From Acrocarpospora catenulata (GTDB lineage: Bacteria; Actinomycetota; Actinomycetes; Streptosporangiales; Streptosporangiaceae), in contig NZ_JAHCST010000026.1 in assembly GCF_018476525.1 (NCBI RefSeq), forward strand, positions 1 through 64,000: DNA of 64,000 nt. The letters are read 5' to 3'. The translations under genes were made by a program, and so were the position numbers. How positions within the stretch are numbered: the first letter of the stretch is position 1; every line of letters starts with the position of its first letter. The notes under the pieces are model-generated. The model searched no databases. It was not told the DNA's origin and worked only from the letters and a program-made list of their open reading frames with translations. Positions 41,425 to 51,450 of the stretch are shown piece by piece.

Positions 41425-42311
41425 TGAGCCAGCCCGGTGTCGAGTCCACGAGTGAGCCCGGATTCGTCGTGGTCACCGGCATGTCCGGGGCCGGTCGGAG
41501 CACGGCCGCCAAGGCGCTGGAGGACCTCGGCTGGTTCGTGATCGACAACCTGCCGCCCGGCCTGCTGTTCTCGCTGGCCGAGGAGGCCGGCCGGGTCAAG
41601 CTGGCCGCCGACAAGGTGGCGGCGGTGGTGGACGTGCGCTCGCTGGCCTTCACCTCCGACCTGAACGCGGCCATCGGCGAGCTGGACGGGCGGGGCGTCG
41701 GGGTCCGGGTGGTCTTCCTGGAGGCCAGCGACGAGGCCCTGGTGCGCCGGTTTGAGAACGTGCGCCGCCCGCACCCGCTCCAGGCCGACGGCCGCCTGGT
41801 GGACGGCATCGACCGCGAGCGCGGCATCCTCCGCGAGGTCCGGGCCAACGCCGACCTGGTGATCGACACCTCCACGCTCAACGTGCACGAGCTGCGCAAC
41901 AAGATCATCTCCTTCTTCGGCGGCGAGCACCGCCCGGGCCTCAAGCTCAGCGTGGTCTCCTTCGGCTTCAAGTACGGTCTGCCCGTCGACGCCGACCTGG
42001 TGGTGGACTGCCGATTCCTGCCCAATCCGCACTGGGTCCCGGAACTTCGCCCAATGAGTGGGCTGGATGCCCCCGTTCGGGAGTACGTTCTGGGACAGCC
42101 CGGTGCAAAAGAGTTCCTCGACGGCTACGAGGAAGTCCTTGGCGTCGTGGCCGCGGGGTACAACCGCGAGGGCAAGAGCTACGCCATGCTGGCCGTGGGC
42201 TGCACGGGGGGGCGGCACCGGAGTGTCGCCATGGCGGAGCAACTGGGCGCGAGGCTGCGGGAGCGCGGCATGGAGGTACAGGTGAGCCACCGGGATGTGG
42301 GTCGGGAGTGA
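41424..42311 (+). CDS. rapZ: RapZ/YvcJ family nucleotide-binding protein
   Basis: A 295-residue protein with a Walker A-like GMSGAGRST near residue 20 and the conserved C-terminal domain (SFGFKYGLPVDADLVVDCRF, then GCTGGRHRSV near 256). In E. coli RapZ steers RNase E to a small RNA; in Gram-positives it binds nucleotides or UDP-GlcNAc and helps control cell-wall metabolism. In Streptomyces the uvrC-rapZ-yvcK-whiA group is tied to growth and sporulation. ATG overlaps the uvrC stop, and the end overlaps yvcK. Confidence 0.95.
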   Translation: MSQPGVESTSEPGFVVVTGMSGAGRSTAAKALEDLGWFVIDNLPPGLLFSLAEEAGRVKLAADKVAAVVDVRSLAFTSDLNAAIGELDGRGVGVRVVFLEASDEALVRRFENVRRPHPLQADGRLVDGIDRERGILREVRANADLVIDTSTLNVHELRNKIISFFGGEHRPGLKLSVVSFGFKYGLPVDADLVVDCRFLPNPHWVPELRPMSGLDAPVREYVLGQPGAKEFLDGYEEVLGVVAAGYNREGKSYAMLAVGCTGGRHRSVAMAEQLGARLRERGMEVQVSHRDVGRE

Positions 42312-43252
42312 GTGAACGTGCCCCAGCCGCCAGAGTGGTCGCGCTGGGGGGCGGCCACGGGCTGCACGCGTCGTTGTCGGCGCTCCGGAGGGTCACCGCC
42401 GATCTGACGGCGGTCGTCACGGTGGCCGACGACGGCGGATCGAGCGGGCGGCTCAGACGGGAACTGGGCGTGCTCCCCCCGGGGGACCTGCGGATGGCGC
42501 TGGCCGCGCTGTGCGGGGACGACGAGTGGGGACAGACCTGGAGCCGGGTGGTGCAGCACCGGTTCCGCAGCGAGGGGGACCTGCACGGCCACGCGGTGGG
42601 CAACCTGCTGATCGTGGCGCTCTGGGAGCTGATGGACGATCCCGTCCAGGCGCTGGCGTGGATCGGGCGGCTGCTCGGCGCGCACGGCCGGGTGCTGCCG
42701 ATGGCCGCGGTGCCGCTGGACATCCAGGCCGAGGTGGAGCTGGACGGGGTGATCACCACCGTCCGCGGGCAGGTGGCCTGCGCGCTCACCCCGGGCCGGG
42801 TGCGGTCGATCTCGCTGGTGCCGCCGGATCCGCCGGTCTCCCCGGAGGTGATCCAGACGATCATGGACGCCGACTGGGTGGTGTTCGGCCCGGGCTCCTG
42901 GTTCACCAGCGTGCTGCCGCACCTGAAGGTCCCCGAGCTGGCCCGCGCGCTGTACGCGACCAGCGCCCGCCGCCTGGTCATCCTCAACCTGGCCCCCCAG
43001 CCGGGCGAGACCGACGGCTTCTCCCCGCAGAAACATCTGGAGGTGCTCCGCCAGCACGCCCCCGCGTTACTCATCGACGCGGTGCTGGCCGACACCTCGG
43101 TCGCCGACGACGTGGCCGACCTGGAGAAGGCCGCGCTCGCCCTGGGCGGGAGGTTGGTTTTGGGGGATGTGGGGGCTTCTGACGGTTCCCCGAGGCACGA
43201 TGGACCCCGTCTTGCCACGGTCCTGGACGAGATTTTCCGTGAGAAGCGGTGA
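42308..43252 (+). CDS. yvcK: YvcK/GlmR (CofD-like) gluconeogenesis factor
   Basis: A 314-residue protein with a CofD-like Rossmann fold: VVALGGGHGLHASLSAL at the start, VTVADDGGSSGRLRREL near residue 38, the HAVGNLLIVALWE motif near 97 and FGPGSWFTSVLPHL near 197. It binds UDP-sugars and links carbon flow to peptidoglycan synthesis; the mycobacterial homologue CuvA is a kinase target. GTG at 42308 overlaps rapZ. A 99-bp gap precedes whiA. Confidence 0.94.
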   Translation: MSERAPAARVVALGGGHGLHASLSALRRVTADLTAVVTVADDGGSSGRLRRELGVLPPGDLRMALAALCGDDEWGQTWSRVVQHRFRSEGDLHGHAVGNLLIVALWELMDDPVQALAWIGRLLGAHGRVLPMAAVPLDIQAEVELDGVITTVRGQVACALTPGRVRSISLVPPDPPVSPEVIQTIMDADWVVFGPGSWFTSVLPHLKVPELARALYATSARRLVILNLAPQPGETDGFSPQKHLEVLRQHAPALLIDAVLADTSVADDVADLEKAALALGGRLVLGDVGASDGSPRHDGPRLATVLDEIFREKR

Positions 43253-43351
43253 TCCCCCCAGGCCGGGGTGCGAGAGACTGACGCCGGAGCCCGCCGCGCC
43301 GTAGGTGCGGCGAATAGGCTTCATTGTCTGTTTGGGGGAGGACTTTGCGCG

Positions 43352-44332
43352 ATGGCTATGACAGGTGTGGTTAAGGATGAGCTCAGCCGATTGCCGGTGC
43401 TGAAGCCCTGCTGCCGTAAGGCCGAGGTCTCCACGCTGCTCCGCTTCGCCAGCGGGCTGCACCTGGTCGGCGGCCGGATCGTGATCGAGGCCGAGCTGGA
43501 CACCAACGTCACCGCGCGCCGCCTGATCAAGGACATCGGCGAGGTCTTCGGCCACAAGGCCGAGGTGCTCGTGCTGGCCCCCGCCGGGCTGCGCAAGGGC
43601 TCCCGGTACGTGGTCCGCGTCTACAAGGACGGCGAGGCGCTGGCCCGCCAGACCGGCCTGATCGACAACCACGGCCGCCCGGTCCGCGGGCTGCCCCGCC
43701 AGGTGGTCTCCGGGGCCACCTGCGACGCCGAGGCGGCCTGGCGCGGGGCGTTCCTGGCGCACGGCTCGCTCACCGAGCCCGGCAGGTCGATGTCCCTGGA
43801 AGTGACCTGCCCGGGCCCGGAGGCGGCGCTGGCGCTGGTCGGCTCGGCCCGCCGCCTGAAGATCCACGCCAAGGCCCGCGAGGTGCGCGGGGTGGACCGG
43901 GTGGTGGTCAGGGACGGCGACGCGATCAGCGCGCTGCTCACCCGGCTCGGCGCGCACGACAGCGTGCTGGCCTGGGAGGAGCGGCGGATGCGCCGGGAGG
44001 TGCGGGCCACCGCCAACCGGCTGGCCAACTTCGACGACGCCAACCTGCGCCGCTCGGCCCGGGCGGCGGTGGCGGCCGGGGCCCGGGTGCAGCGGGCGCT
44101 GGAGATCCTCGGCGACGACGCGCCGGAGCACCTGGTGGTGGCCGGGCGGCTGCGGGTGGAGCACAAGCAGGCGTCCCTGGAGGAGCTCGGCCAGATCGCC
44201 GACCCGCCGCTGACCAAGGACGCCATCGCCGGGCGCATCCGGCGGCTGCTGGCCATGGCCGACAAACGCGCCCAGGATCTGGGCCTGCCCAACACTGAGG
44301 CGAATCTCACCGCCGACATGCTCTCCGGGTGA
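43352..44332 (+). CDS. whiA: Sporulation transcription factor WhiA
   Basis: A 326-residue protein with the degenerate LAGLIDADG homing-endonuclease fold (about 20-210, with [18 protein letters not shown]) and a C-terminal helix-turn-helix (about 245-320, with [20 protein letters not shown]). WhiA acts with WhiB to switch aerial hyphae to sporulation septation. ATG at 43352 follows GGGGGAGGA. A TAGGCT hexamer at 43315 could be its own promoter, as known in Streptomyces. Its presence suggests a differentiating, spore-forming actinomycete, although non-sporulating ones also keep it. Confidence 0.95.
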   Translation: MAMTGVVKDELSRLPVLKPCCRKAEVSTLLRFASGLHLVGGRIVIEAELDTNVTARRLIKDIGEVFGHKAEVLVLAPAGLRKGSRYVVRVYKDGEALARQTGLIDNHGRPVRGLPRQVVSGATCDAEAAWRGAFLAHGSLTEPGRSMSLEVTCPGPEAALALVGSARRLKIHAKAREVRGVDRVVVRDGDAISALLTRLGAHDSVLAWEERRMRREVRATANRLANFDDANLRRSARAAVAAGARVQRALEILGDDAPEHLVVAGRLRVEHKQASLEELGQIADPPLTKDAIAGRIRRLLAMADKRAQDLGLPNTEANLTADMLSG

Positions 44333-44432
44333 TCGAACAGGGCGTGTGCTGGTCCTGCCACAACGGACGCTTTACACCGAAACCTTCGATTTGGCGTCGA
44401 TTTTGTGTCGTCTCGACCTGTGGGACCCTCGC

Positions 44433-44463
44433 TTGGTCTAAACCAATTTGAGTCCGATAGGGT
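44433..44463 (+). promoter_or_regulatory. DasR (dre)-like palindrome at the gap promoter
   Basis: TTGGTCTAAACCAA (44433-44446) is a near-perfect palindrome differing from the core dre sequence TGGTCTAGACCA by one base. Its left end, TTGGTC, could be the -35 for a TAGGGT -10 at 44458-44463 (19-bp spacer), so a bound repressor would block the promoter. DasR is the GntR-type N-acetylglucosamine regulator of actinomycetes. Confidence 0.55.
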
Positions 44464-44488
44464 CAGCACCGAGGTTTCAGTCACGTAA

Positions 44489-45516
<1,028 letters not shown>

Positions 45517-45517
<1 letters not shown>

Positions 45518-46716
45518 TGCGTGGTCTCGACGAACTCGACGTGAAGGGTCGGCGGGTGCTGGTGCGCGCCGACCTGAACGTCCCCCTGGACGGGGAGACG
45601 ATCACCGATGACGGCCGGATCAGGGCCTCCGTCCCGACCATCAGGAACCTGACGGGGCGCGGCGCGAAGGTGATCGTCTGCGCCCACCTGGGCCGTCCGA
45701 AGGGCTCGCCGAATCCGAAGTACTCGCTGGCCCCCGTGGCCCGGCGGCTTTCGGAGCTGCTCGGCGAGGAGGTGGCCTTCGCCACCGACGTGATCGGCGA
45801 GTCCGCCCAGGCCGCCGTGTCGGCCGTGGGCGACGGCCAGGTGGCGCTGCTGGAGAACCTCCGCTTCGAGCCCGGCGAGGAGTCCAAGGACGACGCCGAG
45901 CGGGCCCTGTTCGCCGGCAAGCTGGCCGCCCTGGCCGACCTGTACGTGGGGGACGGCTTCGGCGCCGTGCACCGCAGGCACGCCTCGGTCTACGACGTGC
46001 CGCGGCTGCTGCCGCACGCGGTGGGCGGGCTGATCGCGGCCGAGGTCGAGGTGCTGAAGAAGCTCACCGAGGACCCGGCCAGGCCGTACGTGGTGGTGCT
46101 CGGCGGGGCGAAGGTCTCCGACAAGCTCGGGGTCATCGCCAACCTGCTCACCAAGGTGGACCGGCTGCTCATCGGCGGCGGCATGGCCTACACCTTCCTG
46201 GCGGCCCAGGGCTACGAGGTGGGCAACAGCCTGCTCCAGGAGGACCAGCTGGACAAGGTCCGCGGCTTCCTGGCCGAGGCCGGGGAGCGCGGCGTGGACC
46301 TGGTGCTGCCGGTGGACGTGCTGGCCGCCACCACCTTCGCCCCCGACGCCGACTTCGAGGTGGTGGACGCCACCGCCATCCCGGCCGACCGGGAGGGCCT
46401 GGACATCGGCCCGCGCACCCGTGAGCTGTTCGCGGCCAAGCTGGCCGACGCGGCCACGGTCTTCTGGAACGGCCCGATGGGCGTGTTCGAGTTCGACGCC
46501 TTCTCGGGGGGCACCCGCGCGGTGGCCGAGGCCCTGATCGCGTCGGACGCGTTCACCGTGGTCGGCGGCGGCGACTCGGCCGCGGCCGTCCGGCAGCTGG
46601 GGCTCCCTGAGGACGGGTTCTCGCACATTTCCACCGGTGGCGGCGCCTCCCTCGAGTACCTCGAGGGCAAGACGCTCCCCGGTCTGGCCGCCCTGGAGGA
46701 CGAGGATGGGGCGTAA
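45517..46716 (+). CDS. pgk: Phosphoglycerate kinase
   Basis: A 399-residue two-domain kinase. Its substrate residues are in [12 protein letters not shown] near residue 18 and AHLGRPKG near 57. Nucleotide-domain motifs are [12 protein letters not shown] near 197 and [11 protein letters not shown] near 348. The ATG shares its A with the gap stop (TGATG), coupling translation. It overlaps tpiA by 11 bp. Confidence 0.97.
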
Positions 46717-47485
46717 GCCGCTCATCGCCGGCAACTGGAAGATGAACAAGAACCACCTTGAGGCCATCAAGCTGGTTCAGGAGCTGGCGTTCTCGCTGAC
46801 CGACAAGGACTTCGACAAGGTCGAGGTCGCGGTGCTGCCGCCGTTCACCGACCTGCGCAGCGTGCAGACCCTGGTGGACGGCGACAAGCTGCGCATCGTC
46901 TACGGCGCGCAGGACGTGTCCCAGTACGACGCCGGCGCCTACACCGGGGAGATCTCCGGCGCCCAGCTGGCCAAGCTGGGCTGCACCTTCACGGCCATCG
47001 GACACTCCGAGCGCCGGCAGTACCACGCCGAGGACGACGCCCTGGTCAACGCCAAGGTGAAGGCCGCCTACCGGCACGGCGTCACGCCCATCCTCTGCGT
47101 GGGCGAGGGCCTGCCCATCCGGCAGGCGGGGCAGCAGGTGGAGTACACTCTCGGCCAGCTGGACGGTGCCCTGGAAGGGGTGCCCGCCGAGCAGGCCGGG
47201 TCGATCGTCGTCGCGTACGAGCCGGTCTGGGCGATCGGCACCGGAGAGGTGGCGACGCCGGAGGACGCGCAGGAGGTCTGCGGGGCCATCCGGACGCGCC
47301 TCGCCGAGAAGTACGGTGACGCGGTGGCCGAGGCCGTCCGTATCCTGTACGGAGGATCGGTCAAGTCCGACAACATCGCGGGGATCATGGCCAAGCCCGA
47401 CGTCGACGGCGCGCTCGTCGGCGGGGCCAGCCTGGACCCGGGCGAGTTCGTGAAGATTTGCCGTTTCGGTGAGATGTCGGGCTAG
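46706..47485 (+). CDS. tpiA: Triosephosphate isomerase
   Basis: A 259-residue TIM barrel with the catalytic Lys in AGNWKMNK (near residue 12), His in IGHSERRQ (near 99), Glu in [11 protein letters not shown] (near 171) and the phosphate loop YGGSVKSDN (near 217). ATG at 46706 lies inside the end of pgk. The last gene of the glycolytic operon; secG follows after 107 bp with its own likely promoter. Confidence 0.97.
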   Translation: MGRKPLIAGNWKMNKNHLEAIKLVQELAFSLTDKDFDKVEVAVLPPFTDLRSVQTLVDGDKLRIVYGAQDVSQYDAGAYTGEISGAQLAKLGCTFTAIGHSERRQYHAEDDALVNAKVKAAYRHGVTPILCVGEGLPIRQAGQQVEYTLGQLDGALEGVPAEQAGSIVVAYEPVWAIGTGEVATPEDAQEVCGAIRTRLAEKYGDAVAEAVRILYGGSVKSDNIAGIMAKPDVDGALVGGASLDPGEFVKICRFGEMSG

Positions 47486-47508
47486 CTCGCCCGTTTTGGG
47501 GGTGCGAC

Positions 47509-47536
47509 TTGACAACAGGTCGTACCCTCGTAGGGC
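47509..47536 (+). promoter_or_regulatory. Candidate secG promoter
   Basis: TTGACA at 47509-47514 is a perfect -35. The best -10 is TAGGGC at 47531-47536, with a short 16-bp spacer. The secG start is at 47593. Confidence 0.45.
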
Positions 47537-47592
47537 AAGATTGAATCGTCGAATCGTCATTGCCGCACAGGCGCTACCGGGATAGGTCTACC

Positions 47593-47823
47593 GTGACTAT
47601 CGGAATTTCCATCGCGCTCATTCTGTCGAGCCTGCTCATGGTTCTGCTCGTCCTGCTCCACAAGGGCAAGGGCGGCGGCCTGACGGACATGTTCGGCGGT
47701 GGCTTCGCGTCCTCGTTCGGTGGCTCGTCCGTCGTGGAACGCAACCTCGACCGCCTCACGATCATCACGGGTGTCGTGTGGTTCGTGTGCATCATCGCGC
47801 TCGGGTTGCTGCTGAAGCCGTAG
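47593..47823 (+). CDS. secG: Preprotein translocase subunit SecG
   Basis: A 76-residue protein with two membrane helices (about 3-23 and 55-74) joined by a Gly-rich loop (KGKGGGLTDMFGGGFASSFGGSS), the SecG pattern. It helps the SecYEG channel during SecA-driven export. GTG at 47593 is the natural start; a TTG at 47560 would add a charged leader. The tpiA-secG order is conserved in actinobacteria. Confidence 0.93.
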   Translation: MTIGISIALILSSLLMVLLVLLHKGKGGGLTDMFGGGFASSFGGSSVVERNLDRLTIITGVVWFVCIIALGLLLKP

Positions 47824-47893
47824 CGGGTCACTGGAGTGGCATAGGTTCATTTTCCCCCGTGTTCCGCGGGGCGATCGAGCGAGGAGTTCATCC

Positions 47894-48241
47894 GTGGGTA
47901 GTGGCAACGCGATCCGTGGCAGCCGAGTCGGCGCCGGCCCGATGGGCGAGGCCGAGCGAGGCGAGGCGGCCCCCCGAGTGCGGGTCTCGTTCTGGTGCGC
48001 GAACATGCACGAGACGCGCCCCAGCTTCGCCAGCGACGCGGCCGTGCCCGAGTTCTGGGACTGCCCGCGGTGCGGCCTGCCGGCCGGTCAGGACGAGGCC
48101 AACCCGCCCGCTCCGCCGCGCAACGAGCCGTACAAGACCCACCTCGCGTACGTGAAGGAGCGCCGGAGCGACAACGACGGCGCCCAGATCCTCGCCGAGG
48201 CGCTGGAGCGGCTGCGCTCCTCCTCGCGCCCGATCTACTGA
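47894..48241 (+). CDS. rbpA: RNA polymerase-binding protein RbpA
   Basis: A 115-residue protein with a basic N-terminal tail (1-28), the core domain with Cys35, His39, Cys57 and Cys60 as likely zinc ligands (FWCANMH, CPRCG), and the C-terminal sigma-interaction helix (LAEALERLR). RbpA binds the main sigma factor and stabilises open complexes, and affects rifampicin tolerance. GTG at 47894 follows GCGAGGAG. A strong terminator follows. I found no clean SigR site upstream. Confidence 0.95.
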   Translation: MGSGNAIRGSRVGAGPMGEAERGEAAPRVRVSFWCANMHETRPSFASDAAVPEFWDCPRCGLPAGQDEANPPAPPRNEPYKTHLAYVKERRSDNDGAQILAEALERLRSSSRPIY

Positions 48242-48258
48242 TCCCGTAACAGGGCCCA

Positions 48259-48292
48259 AAGGCCCCCGTCCCACAGCTGGGACGGGGGCCTT
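48259..48292. terminator. Terminator between rbpA and the amidohydrolase
   Basis: A perfect 14-bp stem (48259-48272 with 48279-48292) closes a 6-base loop and ends in TT. It serves both convergent transcripts and marks the edge of the accessory block. Confidence 0.92.
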
Positions 48293-49890
48293 CAGTGCAC
48301 CTGCTCCCCGTCCACGAAGGTGGCCCGGACCTTGGTGGTCCAGATCTCGCCCGGGTCGAGGGCGAACGGGTCCCGGTCCAGCACGGCCAGGTCGGCCGGA
48401 CGGCCGGGTTCCAGCACCCCGGCGGGGGAGCTGTTCAGCCAGGCCGAGCCCGCCGTGTACGCGGTGAGGATGGTCCGCAGGTCGATCGCCTGCCCGGGCA
48501 GGAACGGCTGTCCGGCGGTCGGGTAGTCGGCGTGGTGGGAGCTGGGCGGCTCGGTGCGGTTGACGGCCACGTGCATGGCCTGGAACGGGTCGGCCGAGGA
48601 GACCGGCCAGTCCGAGCCGGCCGCCAGCCGGGTGCCGCGGGCGACCAGGTCGGCGAACGGGTACTGCCATTCGGCGCGCGGCGAGCCCAGGTAGGGGATG
48701 CAGAGCTCGTCCATCTGGGCGTGGTGGGTGGCCCAGAGCGCCTGGAGGTTGGCGGTGACGCCCAGGGCGGCGAAGCGCGGCAGGTCCTCGGGGGTGATGA
48801 TCTGCAGGTGCGCGACGTGGTGCCGGTTGGCGGGGTCGGTGCCGGTGAGGGCGTCCAGTGCCTCGCGGACGGCGCGCTCGCCGATGGCGTGGAAGTGCAC
48901 CTGGAAGCCGAGCGTGTCGAGTTGCTTGACGTAGCCGTTGAGCAGTTCGGGTTCGACGTAGGACAGGCCGGTTCCGCCGCAGTGGCAGTAGGGCTCGATG
49001 ACGGCGGCGGTGAAGTTCTCGGCGATGCCGTCCTGCATGATCTTCACGGCGGTGGCGCGGAAGCGGTCCAGGCCCTCGGCGGCGGCGCGGCGTTCGGCCA
49101 GGGAGGCGATCTGCTCGCCGCCCTGGGCGCGGTCCCACCAGAGGGCGCCCACCACGCGGGCCTTCAGGGTGCCGTCACCGGCGGCGGCCAGGTAGGCGGG
49201 GAGCTGGTCGTCGGAGCCCGCGTAGGAGCCCACGATGGCGTCCTGCCAGCCGGTGATGCCCAGTGAGAACAGGTGGGCCTGGGCGTTGAGCAGGGCGGCG
49301 GTGAGGTCGGCGGGGGTGGGGCGGGGGGTGAGCAGGCCGACCAGGTCCATGGCGCCCTCGTGGAGCACGCCGGTGGGGGTGCCGTCGGGGTCGCGTTCGA
49401 TGCGGCCGTCGGCCGGGTCGGGGGTGTCCCGGGTGATCCCGGCGCGTTCCAGGGCCCGGGTGTTGACCCAGGCGGCGTGGTGGTCCCGCTGGATCAGATA
49501 CGCGGGACGGTCCAGGAAGTCCAACTGCGACCGGTGCGGCAGCCCGCCGGGGAAGGCCGCCATGTCCCACCCACCGCCATCAATCCACTCTTTATCAGGA
49601 TTTTTCGTGGCGTAGTCGGCGATTTTGGCCAGGTAGGCGTCCAGGCCGAAGATCTCCGACAGCTCGCACCGAGCCCGTTCCAGGCCCGCCTGCACCGGGT
49701 GGATGTGGGCGTCGGTGAAGCCCGGGGTGAGCAGGCCGCCGTCCAGGTCGTACGGCTCGGCGGCGGGCGCCAGCCGTGCCAGGTCGGCTTCCGCGCCCAC
49801 GGCGGCGATCAGGCCGTCGCGGACCAGCACCGCTTCGGCGAAGCCGTCCGGGGTGAAGGCGCGGCCTCCGCGGAACAACAAGTCGGTCAT
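48292..49890 (-). CDS. YtcJ-like metal-dependent amidohydrolase
   Basis: A 532-residue Amidohydro_3 protein. The metal motif TDAHIHP is near residue 60, later His ligands appear in VHFHAIGERAV near 333 and HHVAHLQ near 355, and the last Asp in AAGSDWPVSS near 425. The family hydrolyses N-acyl or amide bonds and is poorly characterised. Its ATG directly abuts the stop of the FAD oxidase gene, so the two are co-transcribed and probably share a pathway. It ends at the rbpA terminator. Confidence 0.87.
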   Translation of the reverse strand: MTDLLFRGGRAFTPDGFAEAVLVRDGLIAAVGAEADLARLAPAAEPYDLDGGLLTPGFTDAHIHPVQAGLERARCELSEIFGLDAYLAKIADYATKNPDKEWIDGGGWDMAAFPGGLPHRSQLDFLDRPAYLIQRDHHAAWVNTRALERAGITRDTPDPADGRIERDPDGTPTGVLHEGAMDLVGLLTPRPTPADLTAALLNAQAHLFSLGITGWQDAIVGSYAGSDDQLPAYLAAAGDGTLKARVVGALWWDRAQGGEQIASLAERRAAAEGLDRFRATAVKIMQDGIAENFTAAVIEPYCHCGGTGLSYVEPELLNGYVKQLDTLGFQVHFHAIGERAVREALDALTGTDPANRHHVAHLQIITPEDLPRFAALGVTANLQALWATHHAQMDELCIPYLGSPRAEWQYPFADLVARGTRLAAGSDWPVSSADPFQAMHVAVNRTEPPSSHHADYPTAGQPFLPGQAIDLRTILTAYTAGSAWLNSSPAGVLEPGRPADLAVLDRDPFALDPGEIWTTKVRATFVDGEQVH

Positions 49891-51282
49891 TCAGTGTCCT
49901 GTGATCATGTCGGCGATGCGGGCGAGTACGGACGTGCGCGGCGTGCCGGACGCCTCTCGGGCGTCGGCGAACCGGTAGAGACGGTACATCGCGTGCACCC
50001 CCAGCCACCGCAGGGGTTCCGGCTCCCAGCGCCGGACCCGCCGGTCCACCCAGGGCAGCGCGGTGTGCGGGGTGTCCCGGCCGAGGGCCAGATCGCTCAG
50101 CGTGCGCCCGGCCAGGTTGGCGGCGGCCACGCCGTGGCCGGTGTAGCCGCCCGCCCAGCCGAGCCCGCTCGCCCGGTCCAGGCCGACCGTGGCGCACCAG
50201 TCGCGTGGCACTCCCAGCACGCCCGACCAGGCGTGGTCCACCCTGGCTCCGGCCGCCGCCGGGAAGAACGCGGTGAGCAGCTGCCAGAGCGCGGCCACCG
50301 TCCAGTCGTGGGTGTGGCCGCGGTCGTCGACGCGGGAGCCGTACAGGTAGGGGCGGCCCCTGCCGCCGAAGGCGATGCGGTCGTCGGCGGTGCGCTGGGC
50401 GTACATGTAGTAGTGCGCCATGTCGCCGAGCAGCTCGCGGCCGTCCCAGCCGATCTCGTCCCAGCAGGTCAGCGGCTCGGTGACGATCATCGAGCTGTTC
50501 ATCGGGAGCCAGTCCCTGTGGTGTCCCGGAACCTCGGCGGTGAAGCCCTCGGTGCAGCGCAACACGATCTCGGCCCGTACGGTCCCGGTGGGGGTGATCG
50601 CCCGCCCCGGGGCGATGGTGGTGACCGGCGTGCCCTCGTAGATCTCAACGCCCAGGTCACGTACCGCTCTCGCCAGCCCTCTGGCCAGTTTCGCCGGCTG
50701 CACGCGGGCGCAGTGCGGGCTCCAGGAGGCCGCCAGGGCCCCGGCGACCCGCAGGCGGGCGTTCATCTCGTCCGTGGTGAGCAGGTCCACGTCCCCGGGC
50801 GTCCAGCCCCAGGCGCGCTGCTCGGCCACCTCGGCGCGGAGCCTTGCCGCCTGGGCGGGGGTGCGGGCCACGTTGAACAGGCCGCCCTTGACCAGGTCCG
50901 CGTCGATGCCCTCGGTCGCGGCCACCCTGAGTACCTCGTCCACGCCGTCGAACATCGCGCGCTGGAACCTGATGGCGGCCTCGGCGCCGTGGCGGTGCGC
51001 GTACCGGGCGGGGCTGCCCGGGAGCAGGCCCGCCAGCCAGCCGCCGTTCCGTCCTGAGGCGCCGAACCCGGCGAACTCCTTCTCCAGCACGGCGACGCGG
51101 AGCGCGGGGTCGGCCTTCTTCAGGTAGTAGGCGGTCCAGAGGCCGGTGTACCCGCCGCCCACGATCGCGACGTCCGCCTGCCGGTCACCGGGGAGCGGCG
51201 CGGCCGGTGTCGGTATGCCCTGTTCTCTGTACCAAAAGGACACTTCACCGTTGACGAAACCAGGCGTGAGCGGAGCATTCAT
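49891..51282 (-). CDS. FAD-dependent amine/amino-acid oxidase (DAO family)
   Basis: A 463-residue flavoprotein. The FAD motif VAIVGGGYTGLWTAYYLKK is at residues 38-56, GASGRNGGWLAG near 74 is typical of PuuB/OrdL-like oxidases, and GWAGGYTGHGVAAANLAG near 375 is the C-terminal FAD site. These enzymes oxidise the C-N bond of amines or gamma-glutamyl amines. Followed with no gap by the amidohydrolase, it suggests use of an N-acylated amine. ATG at 51282 opens the operon. A hairpin-forming palindrome lies 50 bp upstream. Confidence 0.87.
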   Translation of the reverse strand: MNAPLTPGFVNGEVSFWYREQGIPTPAAPLPGDRQADVAIVGGGYTGLWTAYYLKKADPALRVAVLEKEFAGFGASGRNGGWLAGLLPGSPARYAHRHGAEAAIRFQRAMFDGVDEVLRVAATEGIDADLVKGGLFNVARTPAQAARLRAEVAEQRAWGWTPGDVDLLTTDEMNARLRVAGALAASWSPHCARVQPAKLARGLARAVRDLGVEIYEGTPVTTIAPGRAITPTGTVRAEIVLRCTEGFTAEVPGHHRDWLPMNSSMIVTEPLTCWDEIGWDGRELLGDMAHYYMYAQRTADDRIAFGGRGRPYLYGSRVDDRGHTHDWTVAALWQLLTAFFPAAAGARVDHAWSGVLGVPRDWCATVGLDRASGLGWAGGYTGHGVAAANLAGRTLSDLALGRDTPHTALPWVDRRVRRWEPEPLRWLGVHAMYRLYRFADAREASGTPRTSVLARIADMITGH

Positions 51283-51331
51283 GGCCCTAATCCTGCTCTA
51301 TCCGTCACTGGTTCCGCATCAGGCGACGAAA

Positions 51332-51361
51332 CTCGCGGTGAACATCTCCACTCACCGCGAG
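51332..51361. promoter_or_regulatory. 10-bp perfect inverted repeat between divergent genes
   Basis: CTCGCGGTGA (51332-51341) and TCACCGCGAG (51352-51361) flank a 10-base spacer. It lies between the FAD oxidase (start 51282) and ACT-GNAT (start 51451) genes, at promoter distance from both, so an operator is more likely than a terminator. Confidence 0.55.
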
Positions 51362-51450
51362 AAGCGTAGTTGTTGTCGCCGAAACGACTGGCTCACCCCC
51401 GTGTAACAGTTCTGCGGCAATCTAGGACGCAGACGGAGGGAGCTTGACGA

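Noticed and set aside
47833..47863. A SigR (GGAAT-N18-GTT) promoter before rbpA.
   Set aside because: GGAGT is present but no GTT lies at the right spacing.
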